A stretch of 64,000 nt of DNA. Origin: Ixodes scapularis. Its lineage: Eukaryota > Arthropoda > Arachnida > Ixodida > Ixodidae. This document shows positions 33,045 to 45,189 of this stretch, one piece after another; position 1 is the first letter of the stretch; each line of letters opens with the position of its first letter. The position numbers were made by a program, and so were the translations under genes. The DNA lies in NCBI RefSeq assembly GCF_016920785.2, contig NW_024609835.1:79350795-79414794 (forward strand), given 5' to 3'. Under the pieces are notes generated by a model, which saw only the letters and a list, made by a program, of their open reading frames with translations, did not search any database and had not been told where the DNA came from.

Positions 33045-36000
33045 TCGTGCCGGAAATGCGTTACAAGTAAGGACATTACTGGTAACGCGTTAGTTTTTTT
33101 ACTAACGTACTCGTTAGAGCCCCAAATGACTAACGAGTAATGTTGTTATTATTTTACGGTATCTCCTATCAAATTACGTTACCCGAATTACTCTTTACTT
33201 TCGATTAAAAAAAGTCCGCATGACTGATAACAAAATAATTTTAATTCTGTACACAACATAAAAGTGTAAACGAAACCCCAACTAAGCTACGTATAAGCGG
33301 CGTCATTTCAATTCAAACTCCTTCAGAAGACAGTTTTAACGTTCCTACGACAGGGCCCAAAAGGAGCGAGATTATCGCAGCCCGGAAATCCTAAGCGTCC
33401 TCGGTGCAGTAGATCACCGCAGCCGTACCCTGAGCAGCCATCACGCTGGAAAAAGAAATCCGTTCAGAAGGCAACAGTCTGCCGCCGCTCGAAGGATTTT
33501 ACCTCCGCGTCCCTATTCGCGACTCCAGCGACCTATACACTCCGTGCGGGAACTATAGGGGGCGCTTTGAAAAACGCGCGCAGCGCCGCTAACGGAGGAG
33601 CTGGCGTTCGACTGTGAGGCGCGTCCAGCAGCCTGCGGCGCCTTTTCGCATGCCAAGCTGTGGCGGCGGAAGCGCGCACGGACGAAACTTTTGCTTTTTG
33701 AGCCGATAAGTTGAGGGTGACGTTGCACGAGTGCTGGGGCAGAAGGGCATTTAGCTGTACTCCACTTCTTATATATTGAGTTTGAGTCGTAATTAGGGGT
33801 AATTTCTCTAGTTGCGGCCGAAAAAGGAGTTGGAGTAATTTTCCGAAAAGCAAGACGGCCGCCACCTTAATTGCTCTGAGTGGGAAATTTATTTCGCTCG
33901 TCGCTGTAAATTTAGGACTGCTCGAACGATGATATTTGGAGGCGAGTGAGAGGTTCACGAAGTTTGTGCACGAAGTGTGCCAAGTTTCATTAAGACAGCT
34001 GGTGTGAAAGTTATGTTTCTAACGAATAAAGAAATAAAGCTGTACGGGGGTATCCAATATTGGACCCAAAATGTTGTGCTATAGCGGGCTGTGCAAAGTG
34101 CAGATTTGGGCACACAGGTGCTTGGACTTGACAGTAACATGACACAGCACTTATTATACAAAAAAAAAAAGGTGGCATAAGGAAACCAGGTGAAAATTTG
34201 GTTTGGGCGGCGTAACTCAATGGGAACCGGGTTTGATCATGAAAAGGCTGTCAAGAGAATACCACTGGTCGGGGGAGGTGGAGACTTTAGAGGTACGAAG
34301 GGACTAGTGGACTGTACTTCCAATTGAAACAACTTTACGAAAGGTGGTTCCAAAGCCGAGAAAATAAAGTTGTCGGCCAACACACGGTTTGGCCGCCAAG
34401 GGCTTTTGCGGTCAGCTGTTGTGTAATAACCTGTTGTGCGAGGTGCTGATTTTCGGCGCACAGGTACTTTGACATGACCGTCACTTGGCACAACACTTAT
34501 TATAACAAAAAGAGTTGGCATAGCGAAACCAGGTGGAAATTTAGTTTGGGCGGCGAAACTAAATGGGAACTGGTTTTGACCGTCAAAGGCTGTCAGATAA
34601 TACCACTCATCGCGGGAGGTGCACACTTTATCGGTAGGAAGGGACCAGTGGAGAAAAAAGAAGCCGAGAAAAAAAATTTTGTCTACAGAACTCGGGGTGT
34701 CAGCGTTTCCACATCCAAAAGGAGGCTGGTCAAGAAAGAAAGCACACCACATAAACTTCCATACTCAAACGTCCATTCTCCAGTGATTCCGAGTTTCATT
34801 GTTGTTTTCTTTAGATTTATATTTGTCACTTTTTTTACCTTTCGAATCTTTCTTCATGAAGTACAGATTGCGTGCCATACTTGTCCGGAAATATCATCGA
34901 CCCGTACGATGGGGACGAAACTTCTTTGGAAGGCATTCCTCCAACGAAATTGGCACTGCATACCTGCGAGTGTGTGTTTGTCCCATCGGCGCTGACACAT
35001 GTAGGCGTTACTGGTACGAAAACAAACGCAGAGCGCAAAGCGGCAGTGTAGAATATGTCAGCCGTGCCGACACAGTGGCAGACATGATCGGGAGACCAAA
35101 TGTCTCACGTCGTACGGCACGGCTCCATCGTTGTCGCTGTCCTACAAAACATCGGCGAGGTGAAAAACTGTGAAACTTTGTCTCCACGAGATACGACGCA
35201 AAACTATTGAAGCACTTAATGACGTAGCACAGGCAGCACTTCATGCTGTGAACCCAGCGCAACCGCACCACTCCGACTTCAATGCGTACCAACGTACGCG
35301 GCGTGGTTTCGGTTTCGTTTTCTCGGGGGTTCTCGCTGCCTACCTTCGGTACCGGCCGCGCGGCGGCGCGCCAGTCGCGTCGCACGGAGTGTATAGGGGG
35401 CGCCACCACCAAACAAACATGGCGGCTGAGTCCAGGTCGCGTCGGCTCGGCCGGACCGCCTGAACAGGTGGCGCATTCAATTTAACAGTTTTTCTTCTGT
35501 TTAATGCCCAATTTGATAGGTATTTGAACTGAGACGGTTAAGTGTAGCCGGTGCACATAAACTTGCAAAGCATAATATTTTTTCCCCGTTTTTTTTTTTT
35601 TTTTTTTTTTTGTTCTCGTGTCAAATTTTTGTTTCGGAGATTTCGTTCAAAACCGAAACTATGGGCTCCGGAGAGACGATAATAGGCTCTTATCAGTTTT
35701 GATCATGTAAGGAAAGCGGCGATGACTACAGAATTGTTGCACCGAGAGTAATTTTCAGCCAACTCACATGCCTCGACCACGCGACCTATCTGGCCGCGAA
35801 ATCGAGCTTTTGTGCGTATCCGTAAGAAACAGCTCCAGTCGTCTGCTCGGTCAACAATACAGGCTGCAGGAAAATTACGAAAATTAAGCAAGCGCTTTTT
35901 GAGCCAAGTAGCATGTTAATCCGCTGGTGCCCCACTAAGCAGCTTATACTCGTATTTCAATTCAGGTTTTAGTAGCAATCGAGATGTCATTTTGGCGAGC

Positions 36001-37986
36001 GGGTTGTGCATTATATTCCGTACTATGGTCCCACTAAAGTGATAATAGTACATTCTTCGGGTTGAAATATGAGCTTAGTTGACTAGCTATTAAGTGAACT
36101 GCTGAATAAAAGTATATTTGACAGAGAGTGAGATACTACTTAAACTTAGCCAACTGGTTCTAGCCGGCAGCACGGAGACAAACTGAGTAGAGTCTTCATC
36201 GGAGATTCACGCAGAACCTCTCTGTATTGAACTTTACTTCGAATCCTGAACGGAGAAAATTAGTATTTTTTGCGGCTGGTCAACCTGAGCAATGTAGACG
36301 TATATATATATTGCTGCTGGCTTCGACGGGGGTATAATATAAATATTGGAGGCGCGATAGATCAAAATGCAGTGACAGCTTCTAACGTTGTGAGACGCGT
36401 CCCCCACCTTTTGAAAGCAGATAATTTCCGTCATTCATCATTTGCAGCGAGCAGGTTTTCCTCAATCAAGTAAATGCGAAATCAGCCCAACTCCTTCAGT
36501 GTGGTCAACAGGCTTTTTCGGCGAAAAGCAGCCAAGATGAATAGCCAACGCACCGACCGGCGTGGGTGGCTCAAACTTGAAGCTAATCGAACAAAACCAA
36601 ACTAAAAAAAAGCAGCTATCGAACCTTCCCATTTACTTGACTGCGACATTGCTGTTCCCTCCAGTGAAATGCCACGACTGTCGTCCTCAGTCCGCTGTTC
36701 TACATCCTTATAAAAAAACACTTATCAGTTACCAAGCAGTCGTCACTTTGAATGTGATTCAAGACAGACAAGAAATCAAAACATTTTTCCGTGACTCGTC
36801 CCCATCTAAGAAATCGAAAGCACGCGACCATGTGTTGTGGAGTAAAAGGGTTTTCAAAGACGTGATGGAAGGAAACAATCTTCTGAGCCTTCACCGCACT
36901 AACGAACACTCAGGCAAACTAAAGAAATTTTCGGACCTTCGTCAAATTAGATTGTTCGCCACCGCGCCGACAACACGTGTCCGCGAAAGCCATCAGAGAC
37001 GCGGAGGGGCGCGGAGCGAACCTGGACCGGCTGGTTCCCGGTTTTCTCGCTTGGTGGCGTCCGTTTTGCTGGAGTCGCGAATAGCTACCCAGATGGTTCA
37101 CATCCTTCTCTTCAAAACAAATAAATTCTCGTTCTGTCAAGAACAGAAAGGATAAACAAGTTTGGAAGCGTTGACGTTCCCACGCTTTCAATCAAAACAA
37201 GTGTGTCAGCGGTGGCCGGGTGCTGACGTGTCGTTAATTGGAAAGGCGACGTCGGTTTGTGAAGGAATAAAATAGCGTTTATTTTACCGGATTAACTTTG
37301 ATTATACATGAAGAGGTCTCTTTTGCGTCCGTTACGTGGCGTGCATCCCGTCGTTCTTTTCCAGAGCGGTTTCTTCTTCCCAGGCAGGTGCTATGGGCTG
37401 GGTTCAGTTCTTCGAATCGCCATCGCGAAGCAACATTACAGTTGTCCGGATCGCGCTCGCGAAGCGTCACGTGTTCGAGGATATGAATTACACATCCTGC
37501 CAACAGTGAACGTTTTATTAACCTGATTAATGCAATCTCAATTTTTTTGTTAGTAATTGTGGCGTTATTGAAATTTTAGTATTGTGTGCTGCTTTGAATT
37601 GTTTATTTATATTGATGACTGCTGGCTTGTGCTGTTTGTGTGAGTTTCCAACGTATAAATGTGATCTGTACTCCACCCCTCTGCTGTAATGCTCTGGCGC
37701 TGCAGAGTACAAATAAATAGATAATCATTCTGAATTGCTGTATTGTAGCCAAAGTTTATAAGTTTATAAACGCGGTTTAGTATAAACAGCTGTCATATAC
37801 TAACAGTGAAACACAAAGTAACAACAAACTAACATAAAGTAACGTCCGTTAGTCATGGCAAGTAACAACACCGGTATTTCGTTACATTTTCAAAATGGCA
37901 ATGGAGCTCTGTAACGCATTAGCTTTTTTCCAAGCTAACGAGTAACGCCATTTCATTACTTATTTTCGGTAAAGGGCTCAAAACAC
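33045..37986. mobile_element. 4.9-kb hAT-like element without recognisable transposase
   Basis: TGAATATC occurs at both borders (33037-33044 and 37987-37994), an exact 8-bp duplication, and the flanks together match the intact family-D repeat at 49065-49200. Inside each end are facing arrays of GTAAC/GTTAG words (33055-33190; 37820-37975) that align with each other in inverted orientation, as in the short hAT element at 2133-3350. If the right end is set at CAGTGTTTTGAG instead, the duplication is 6 of 8. The inside has a tandem duplication, a GC-rich stretch (34980-35470) and a family-D-like fragment near 37010-37090, but no transposase that I can recognise. Confidence 0.7.
34060..34660. repeat. 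tandem duplication, period 346 bp
   Basis: A segment of about 250 bp (from GCACACAGGTGCTTGGAC through GGAAACCAGGTGAAAATTTG to GAAGGGACTAGTGG) is repeated 346 bp further on with roughly 80 percent similarity by eye. Stop codons and indels show that it is not a coding repeat. Confidence 0.8.
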
Positions 37987-38100
37987 TGAATATCCGATCC
38001 GCTCAAAGAGGCTGGCAAGCGAACCTGCCGCCACAGCTTTCTGTTGTAGCCGCTAGGTGGCGTCCGTATCGCTGGAATCACCAATAGTTTATATTAAGTT
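37987..38100. repeat. repeat family D, right half
   Basis: GCAAGCGAACCTGCCGCCAC ... CCGCTAGGTGGCG continues the family-D match after the hAT-like insertion; the intact copy is at about 49000-49215. Confidence 0.7.
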
Positions 38101-38645
38101 ATTCAAGTTCGATCGAGGTGAAGTTTCTATTCGCACGAGAATTCGCGTGCAGGAAGGCGTTCGCTATGCCATCTAGATCCACTGAATTAGCCACGCTCCG
38201 AGTATCGGCACTCCATTGGCCGATTTTCTAGTGGGCGCCGTTAGTTTGATGCCTAGTGCATAGAGGGCGCAACTGGCGATCGTTGCGATTCAAGGATGCG
38301 ACTTCCTGAGCTTTGAATACAGTGTCAAGCAGCTCAGGCTATATGTATATCGTTACTCTTTGCCACGGACTGTGTTAACAATTTGCGAGGAAGGAAAAGC
38401 GCTTTCCGCGATTTCAGTAACTGGAAACAACGATTATAAGCACCAATGTGGCTTAAGTGTCGTTACTCCAAAATGTAGCTGATTTAGCGGCTCGGGGCGC
38501 TGTCCGAAGGCAAACGCTCGCGAGTCGCGCCGCCCACTTCTTTTCGCGTGATATATTCATTTACCTTCCGGCCATTCTCTAACAATACGCCCCAGGATTA
38601 CAGGTTACTTTCGCAGAATCAGTTCCTTGACAAACCTGCGGCTTA

Positions 38646-38788
38646 AGGGGTGTCCAAACAGGGCACTACAAAACGCACGACTCCGACAAATCGTGAAAAT
38701 TGAAGCGGGCGCGTCCGCTTCACGCCCGCTTCAATTTTACCGATTTGTCGGAGTCGTGCGTTTTGTAGTGTCCTGTTTGGACAGCCCT
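38646..38788. mobile_element. 143-bp near-perfect palindromic MITE (TTA target)
   Basis: The left arm AGGGGTGTCCAAACAGGGCA and the right arm, reverse-complemented, AGGGCTGTCCAAACAGGACA pair over about 65 bp with a tiny GC-rich loop (GGGCGCGTCCGC). TTA borders both ends (38643-38645, 38789-38791), as for PIF/Harbinger MITEs. No coding capacity. Confidence 0.9.
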
Positions 38789-39714
38789 TTACACGGAACC
38801 GACTATGCAGAAGGCACAAAACGGGAGGTAAACTTCGGCACTGTAGCTGATAGACCGGTTTTAGTCAATTTGTCTACCCCACCGCTGCCGCCATGCATCG
38901 TCTTTCTGTACAAGCGGTAACCCAGCTGACGGCCTGCGCGAGCAGAGCACGAGATGCCACGAGCTGTATCGCGGCGTCACACCTGCGTGGAAGGCTTCGT
39001 GAGATCGATCTACTGTGGTGCTGATTGTTGACAAAATCAATGATATCGTGACCAGCAGAGGGCGAGGTCACGGCCAATATCGAAAAAAACAGAAATTACA
39101 CAAGCTTTACCATGCTGGGAGCCAAGGTAAGAACGAGTGTGCTCCGGACTTCAACTCAGTAGCCTTTGTCTTTGGAGTACCTTATTTAGAACGGTTAGGG
39201 TGAAATACTTCGCTTGCCTAGAAACATGTTACGCCAAGTAGAGCAACAGAGATGATCTCCGAATTGTTAGGACGTGAGGGCAGAGAGTGGCCGAAAACCT
39301 CTTAATTTCTCCCTTTCTTTTACACGTGTGCATACACGTGCACATGTGCTTCGTAGAAAACCAATAACTAGAACACAATAGTTGTTTCTTAATGAATTTA
39401 CATTGTTTCTACGCATAATGGTGAGTAGTGGTATTTAATTCGTATGACAATCATACGCCATGTGTGTTGATTACAAATTTAGGTAACTTGACCACCTTCT
39501 TCATGAAAGTGATTCAGATACCCAACTTCTTCTCTCAGTCTCTCATTTCTTTCTTTTTTTTTCTTTTTTTTTTTTTTAAAGCAAGAAGTGCTCTTTAACG
39601 TTACCCCCCCCCCCCCCCCCCCCAATTTTTTTTCCGGCCGTCCGGCCGTGGATTTTCTGCTAAATTTAGCGGGGAAAATGGCGTCACGTCAGCTAAACAA
39701 CTTGAGAAAAGTGA

Positions 39715-40010
39715 CGGCGCGTGACCTATACGTCAACTTAGTTTCCCCGCTAAATTTAGGGGGAAAATTCACGTCGTGACCAAAACATCAATTCAGTTTT
39801 CCCGATGAATTTCGCGGGAAATTGACGTCACGTGGTCTATACACCAATTCAGTTACCCGCTAAATTTAACGGGAAAATTCATGTCTTGTGACCTAAACGT
39901 CAATCAAGTTGCTCCGCTAAATGTACTGGGGGAAATCGACTTCACGTGACCTATACACCTATACAGTTTCCCCGCTAAATTTAGCGGCAAAATATACGTC
40001 ACGTGACAGA
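39715..40010. repeat. minisatellite, period about 56 bp, 5 copies
   Basis: Each unit contains CCGCTAAATTTAGCGGG (an inverted repeat) followed by ACGTCACGTGACCTATAC and CAATTCAGTTTCC. The word CGCTAAAT or a close variant starts near 39749, 39804, 39859, 39915 and 39973; a more distant unit starts near 39659. The array follows a 19-C run at 39605-39623. Confidence 0.85.
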
Positions 40011-41771
40011 GCAATTGCCTCCCCCCTTCCCTCTCATCTTCTCTTCTCTCCCCACCCCTTCCTCTCGTAGCAACACCTTCTAGATAACCCTAGGGTGATG
40101 TTGCTCCCAGGGTGTTTCACAGAATTTCATGCATGATAAGACTTTGAAAATAAAAACAGCTGTCAATCTTTCTTTTCATATATTTTGAACCTGTTGTCGC
40201 AATCACGGGCTTCTCTGCAGGCGCACCCTCCGTCGAAACATCGGTAAGGTCGGAACTAAGCACGCACTCCCCGTTTGTGACACGGGCGTCCGCGAAAACC
40301 AGCTGTATCCTGTCGTGCAAGGGTCATCTCAGAACCAATAATATTATGTTTCGTTCCCATTTCCAGCTTTTCTTTTTATATATATATATGTGCACATATT
40401 GACAGCGAAATTCGCCTCTCCGAAATACACGTGTCCGTCCGGCGTCCGGTGACACAACGTAAACGAGTCATGGGAACGCGATTCCAATGATGACGAAATT
40501 AGTTGCACCTACAGAAAGAACGCCGAAAGCCAAAAAGATAAAAAGAAGGGCTGCCTGTGCCTTTCCGGCCGCTGTTTTCTCGGTACGCAGTGAAAAGGGC
40601 AATGCACGCATTAATCCTTCCGCCAGAGAAGCGAGTGGCACGATCCTTTTAAGGTGCCGAAATGTCACGGCGACCTACCCTATCTGGGCAAAGCACACCT
40701 TTCTGGCGTCATTTCTTTTTTCCTAGCGCAGTGGTGTCTCGCCCACACGAGCCCGTTGTAAATGCGTTCATTCTTGTCTCATTATTAAAAAACTACTCAC
40801 ACTATGAACGCTTCATTTTTTCTTGGGGGCGCGTGGGGGGGGGGGGGGGGGGGGGGGTCAATATTAACCAGACATTACTGTATTCATGGCAATGCGTACT
40901 TTAAAATGCGAAGGAAGTGCCCCTCCCAAGTCAGACGATAATCTTGCCCGATTCATGTTTTCTAAAACTTGAGATTTGCTGCATGTGCCGGGCTCGCCTG
41001 AAACAACATAGACTGACATATTGCCTACGATCAGCCACTGTGTACCGTCAACCACGTCATGTTCAACCCGGGTCCGGCTTATCTAGCTGTTTTTCCATGA
41101 GTATATGAAATGAAAGTGTCCTCATCTCGTTTGAGTACATAACCCTGACGTCGTCTTGTAATCTGTCAGTCAAACTGTCATCTTCTCCGAAGAAAAACAA
41201 ACTAACAAAAAAGTCAGATGTCACTTCGCGGAGGCGAGGAAAAGAGCGAGTTATCGCTCTGTAAGGTATCCCATCGCAATCTGAATTTTCATAAAAGCAA
41301 CCCACGAGACAGCGGTACTCGCCACAACACCAAACTGTTTGACCGCGGTAAAAAGACGGGAGGGGCCAAGAGCAAATGGCAGGGTTTTAACGAGAATCTT
41401 CGATATTAGCGCCATCCCACAGTAGCGGTTAGTCTTCGAAGACATTTTGCGACAACGAGATGTGTTTCGCAGAGAATTGTCGCTACCGTGGCATGCCGCT
41501 CACCCTTAATCTGAGACTAGAAGTTCCGCCTTCAGCGCGAGCTTTCTGCCCTTGCTAACACAAGTGGGAACGCGCAAACACGCGCAACCAAAGCACTGCG
41601 GAAGGCAGCGAGCTCGCGCCGAAGGCGGAGCTTCTAGTGTGTGAACAGAGTATAATAGGGGAGTTTGAGAATAACGTACGCAATTTTAGCTCACCTTAGC
41701 GATAACTTTAGCGCTTCTGTTAGCGCACGCCACGCAAGAAAGAATAGCAATTCTCCGCCGCGAGTCAAAAC
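40011..41771. other. intron 1, no gene recognised
   Basis: This includes a (TA)n stretch (40378-40390), a run of more than 20 G (40836-40858) and paired phrases GAAGTTCCGCCTTCAGCGCGAGC and its rough complement (41521-41640) that suggest a small, worn inverted-repeat element. No exon is seen. Confidence 0.45.
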
Positions 41772-42411
41772 TAGGGCTGGGCGTCGATTAAAATATTCAA
41801 CCCAATTGATCCCCACCCCTTAATCAATTAATTAATCGATTAATCGGTCTCGTTCATTTCATACATAATATATACTTAAAAAGCCGAAAAAAATATTTGC
41901 TTTTGCTTAGAGAACTAGAAATAAATCCTACTACTGCCTTTGTGTGTGACAAACGGCGCAATATATAATTTCTTTTTTATTTAGAATCAACCTCGACGTG
42001 TAGTAGAAAACAGTTGCAAAACACTCACACTCACAGATTATTACTTCAGCTACATGAGGCAAAGAAGTTCGTTGATACTCTCCAGCAAGAGCGACCTCCT
42101 TGATTGTTTACAATAGTTTCTGCTGCATTAAACGGACACACACACGACGTTTAAGGCGAGTTAACGTGCAACCTTCTGCGCTTGTCTTTAGTTGCAAATC
42201 TTGTTCCTACAGTTTTCTTTAAGTTAAAATTTCACCTAAAGTTTGCTCTTCATATATGTTTACTCGTCCACGTATGCGTGGCGGAAACAATTAATTGTTA
42301 CTTTTCTTTTTGATTCGTAAAAAGTTTTACCGAGTAACCGGTTAAAAAATAATTGCGATTAAAGCACTACTCAATTTATCGGTAGGTTAGTAGATCAAGT
42401 GCACAGCCCTA
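41772..42411. mobile_element. hAT-like element, short copy (640 bp)
   Basis: The left end is TAGGGCTGGGCGTCGATTAA and the right end, reverse-complemented, TAGGGCTGTGCACTTGATC. Subterminal ATCGATTAAT/AATTAATCG words are frequent. The flanks GTCAAAAC and CCCAAAAC match at 6 of 8, as expected for a hAT duplication. A longer relative is at 53330-54770. Confidence 0.8.
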
Positions 42412-42539
42412 CCCAAAACCCGAGCACCTCGTGCTTGGAACGCCACCGAGATACTGCAACAATTTTTATTTCACACGCGAAATGCTGTTACATAAAAAGA
42501 AAAAAAAAAACATTTTTTTTTTCTTTAGAGTAACTTTGT

Positions 42540-42850
42540 AGATTTGCTTAGATGTGCAAATACGACGGCGGAACGGTCGACCGGTCGTGTCCGCTCGCGT
42601 GGCTTCGGCAAGAGAGATGCATCGTGTAGCGACATTCGCCGAAAAGCGTTCGCGCGTCACAAGCAGCAAGTTGACGGCGATCGTTGCCCACCTTGCTGCG
42701 TTTTCCAAACCGTTTGTGACGGGCGCCTCCTGTAAGAGTGCAACGACCTCCCGAATAGAAAATCGCAATCGCGAGGATGCCACGGTCGCGGCGCTGTAGC
42801 CGCGGTCTTGGGACTGGGAGCCGCCATTTTCTAACTGTGCTCGTCTTGGC
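42540..42850. other. GC-rich block with overlapping open frames
   Basis: Composition is GC- and CpG-rich, with open frames of 80-116 codons on both strands. Neither translation has a recognisable motif, and GC-rich DNA opens frames by chance, so I do not call a gene. Confidence 0.3.
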
Positions 42851-43193
42851 TTCAGACAACTCGCGCATCACAAATCCCTTTTGGAAAAACGCAAACATTT
42901 TTTTTCACATTTGAACTAAACTACCGAAATATTTCCAGGCGCAGCTGAATGATTTCTTCATAATTAACGTGCGTGCGGCACCGCTGGCCGAATGCATCCA
43001 CCTTCGAACGTATAGGAAAAGCCAATTAAGGTCCCTCCGAGTGATAGAAACAAGATGCCTCTAGAACTCAGCACCTGGCGAGTCCCCAGCATTTGATTGT
43101 CGCTCCGCAGCCAATTAACCATTAGCCGATAAGAACGCCGAATTACGAAGCAAGAATTCCTAACCCCTGCGTTTTTTTAAGCTACTGCTAACT

Positions 43194-43365
43194 ATGTGCA
43201 AGTTCGTCTGCTTCTTTTGCAGGGGTTGTGGTTACGTCAGAAAAACGCCGAGCTCTGATTCAGTATCGACGCAAGCTGCCTCGCAATCCACCCACTATCC
43301 TTCAATCAGAGCCAAGAAGAGCGTCACCACAACCCCTGTAAAAGAAGCAGACGAACTTGCGCTCC
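43194..43365. mobile_element. MITE family A, copy 2
   Basis: GTGCAAGTTCGTCTGCTTC on the left pairs with GGAGCGCAAGTTCGTCTGC on the right (reverse-complemented). The body shares the GCTCTGATT ... AATCAGAGC pairing and CTACTATCC-type phrases with the copy at 16753-16955, with a shortened centre. Confidence 0.85.
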
Positions 43366-45189
43366 GCATACTAGAAGACAAAATGAAGCCCCGGATTAGA
43401 AAGGCGCAAACAAATACAAGCGCTGCCTGAAGCCGAGTAGCGAGGGACCGTCACTGCGAGCATGCCGCGAGAGAGCATCGCAGGTAATCGTACGCCGTTC
43501 CTCGCGGAATTTCGGGGCGGCGTCTCCGGCCCACGGATGGCTGCAGCTTCCGTGGCGAATGCAGATGACGCCAAACCCACAGCGGGATCGAGTGAGCGAG
43601 GCATATCCGGAATTTGCCCGTCTCTTTCCATTCGGCGTCGGTAAACGATGACTTGGTCCAGTCACTGTATCGAGCTGCAACGATTGTGACCGACCCCCGC
43701 GCGCGCGCGAGCGGGGATCGGTTGCAACCGTAGCAACCATGCAAAACACGCACCGACACAAATCAATGCGCGTCTGCCGTGGTTTGCAGAGGGCAAATAC
43801 GGGGCTGCCGAACGCAGCCCCTTCCACAAAACCACGACGGACGCTATAAAGGGGAACGACGATCGCTGCAAATCGTGACTCTCCGACTGCGCTCCATTCA
43901 CAAATGGATCGTTGCATACGCAGAGAGCGCACACGAGAGACGAAGCGAAGGTCAAATGCTTGCGGCGTTCTCGATTTCCTCCTCGCCACTGGGAGAGAAT
44001 ACGTCGAAGACGTCAAACGGGAGGCGATGCGATTCAAGGTTCAAGGAACGCTTCTCGAACTATAGTTTTCTTACTTTTTTTTTTTTTTTAATGCGAAATG
44101 CGTTTCAACGGAGGCGAAGTGGGGGTTTGAATTAACAACCGCCGTCACATCGCCGTACCGTTCCGTAATGAGCTAAATTTAGGGCGCTGACTTCCTGCTC
44201 AATTTAGGGGAACGGGCACAGTGGGTCACGTAGCTCCGTACCCCTAATGGTCACGTGACAGTAACGTGCCACACTGCACCAGGTGAAGTGACGTCGCGGT
44301 ATCACCTGACTCACTCTGCGATGTCGTGGTGTCAGTAGACACCGAATGCGACGTCTCGCCATGTTATCACCACGTCACCCAACGTGAATATGCCGGGTTG
44401 GGTGAAGAAAATGAAACTCCGTTTTTCGGCCCCGATGAATAAACTACGCATTGCAAAAAGCTTAAACTCAGTGCGAATGTGTCGTCCACGGGGGTGATAA
44501 AATGCGAAAAAGTTTGAGCACATTACGTTACTTGGATTAAGAGATACAAAAGAAGAAACAAAAGTCCTCTATGCGCCGACGTTCACCTAAGCCTAATATT
44601 CATCAAACCGGAATTTCAGATTGCAGGCGCCCGTAGCATTCATTTCAGCGAAAAAGGTTGTCAGTAAGAAAGGCGACATATTGCTTTCTTTTTTGAGGGA
44701 GGGTTTATTTTTTCTATCTTTTTTTTCTGAAATAAATTTTACCGGTTCAATATTGAATACCGGTTTGATGAATATTAAATTGAGATAAACGTGAACTCAA
44801 AGAAATTTTTTTTTTTTTTTGCTCTCTTATTTTTTTATTTAGGTAACGTATGTCATGTGCTCAATCTTTCGCATTTTATCACCACCGCTCGCGTTACATT
44901 CTCAATATGAGTTTCAAGTTTCTACTATGCGTATAGTTCATTTATGCGGGCCGGAAGGACGGATTTTAGTTTCTCGATCGAACCCGGTAGATCTAATAAC
45001 ATTGTAGACACCGTGAAGTCACGTGGCACCACTACTTCGCACCTATACGTCCGTTGTACTTTGCGTACGAGACCTTTAGGCGTAAAAGTCAAAGGACTGC
45101 TTCGTTTATTTATTTATTTTTGAAAGCAGAATACCTTTTCCCTAGCGAAGTTAGGATTTGCGCAGCCGTCGCCGCCCCGTAGCCGCATC
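43366..45189. other. intron 1, GC-rich then AT-rich, no gene called
   Basis: A GC-rich part (43430-44050) has a 213-codon minus-strand frame (44037-43396) without recognisable domain. After 44060 the sequence is AT-rich with poly(T) runs and CTAAATTTAG words like those of the 56-bp minisatellite. See the rejected list for the long frame. Confidence 0.4.

Noticed and set aside
34474..34995. 173-codon plus-strand frame
   Set aside because: It starts within the second copy of a 346-bp tandem duplication whose first copy is not open, so coding constraint is unlikely.
36562..37155. 197-codon plus-strand frame in the 4.9-kb hAT-like element
   Set aside because: No domain or motif is recognisable, and its tail reads through a family-D-like repeat fragment (about 37010-37090), so I treat it as chance.
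43396..44037. 213-codon minus-strand frame
   Set aside because: It lies in a GC-rich, CpG-rich block with competing frames on both strands, has arginine/serine-rich low-complexity composition and no recognisable domain or splice signals.
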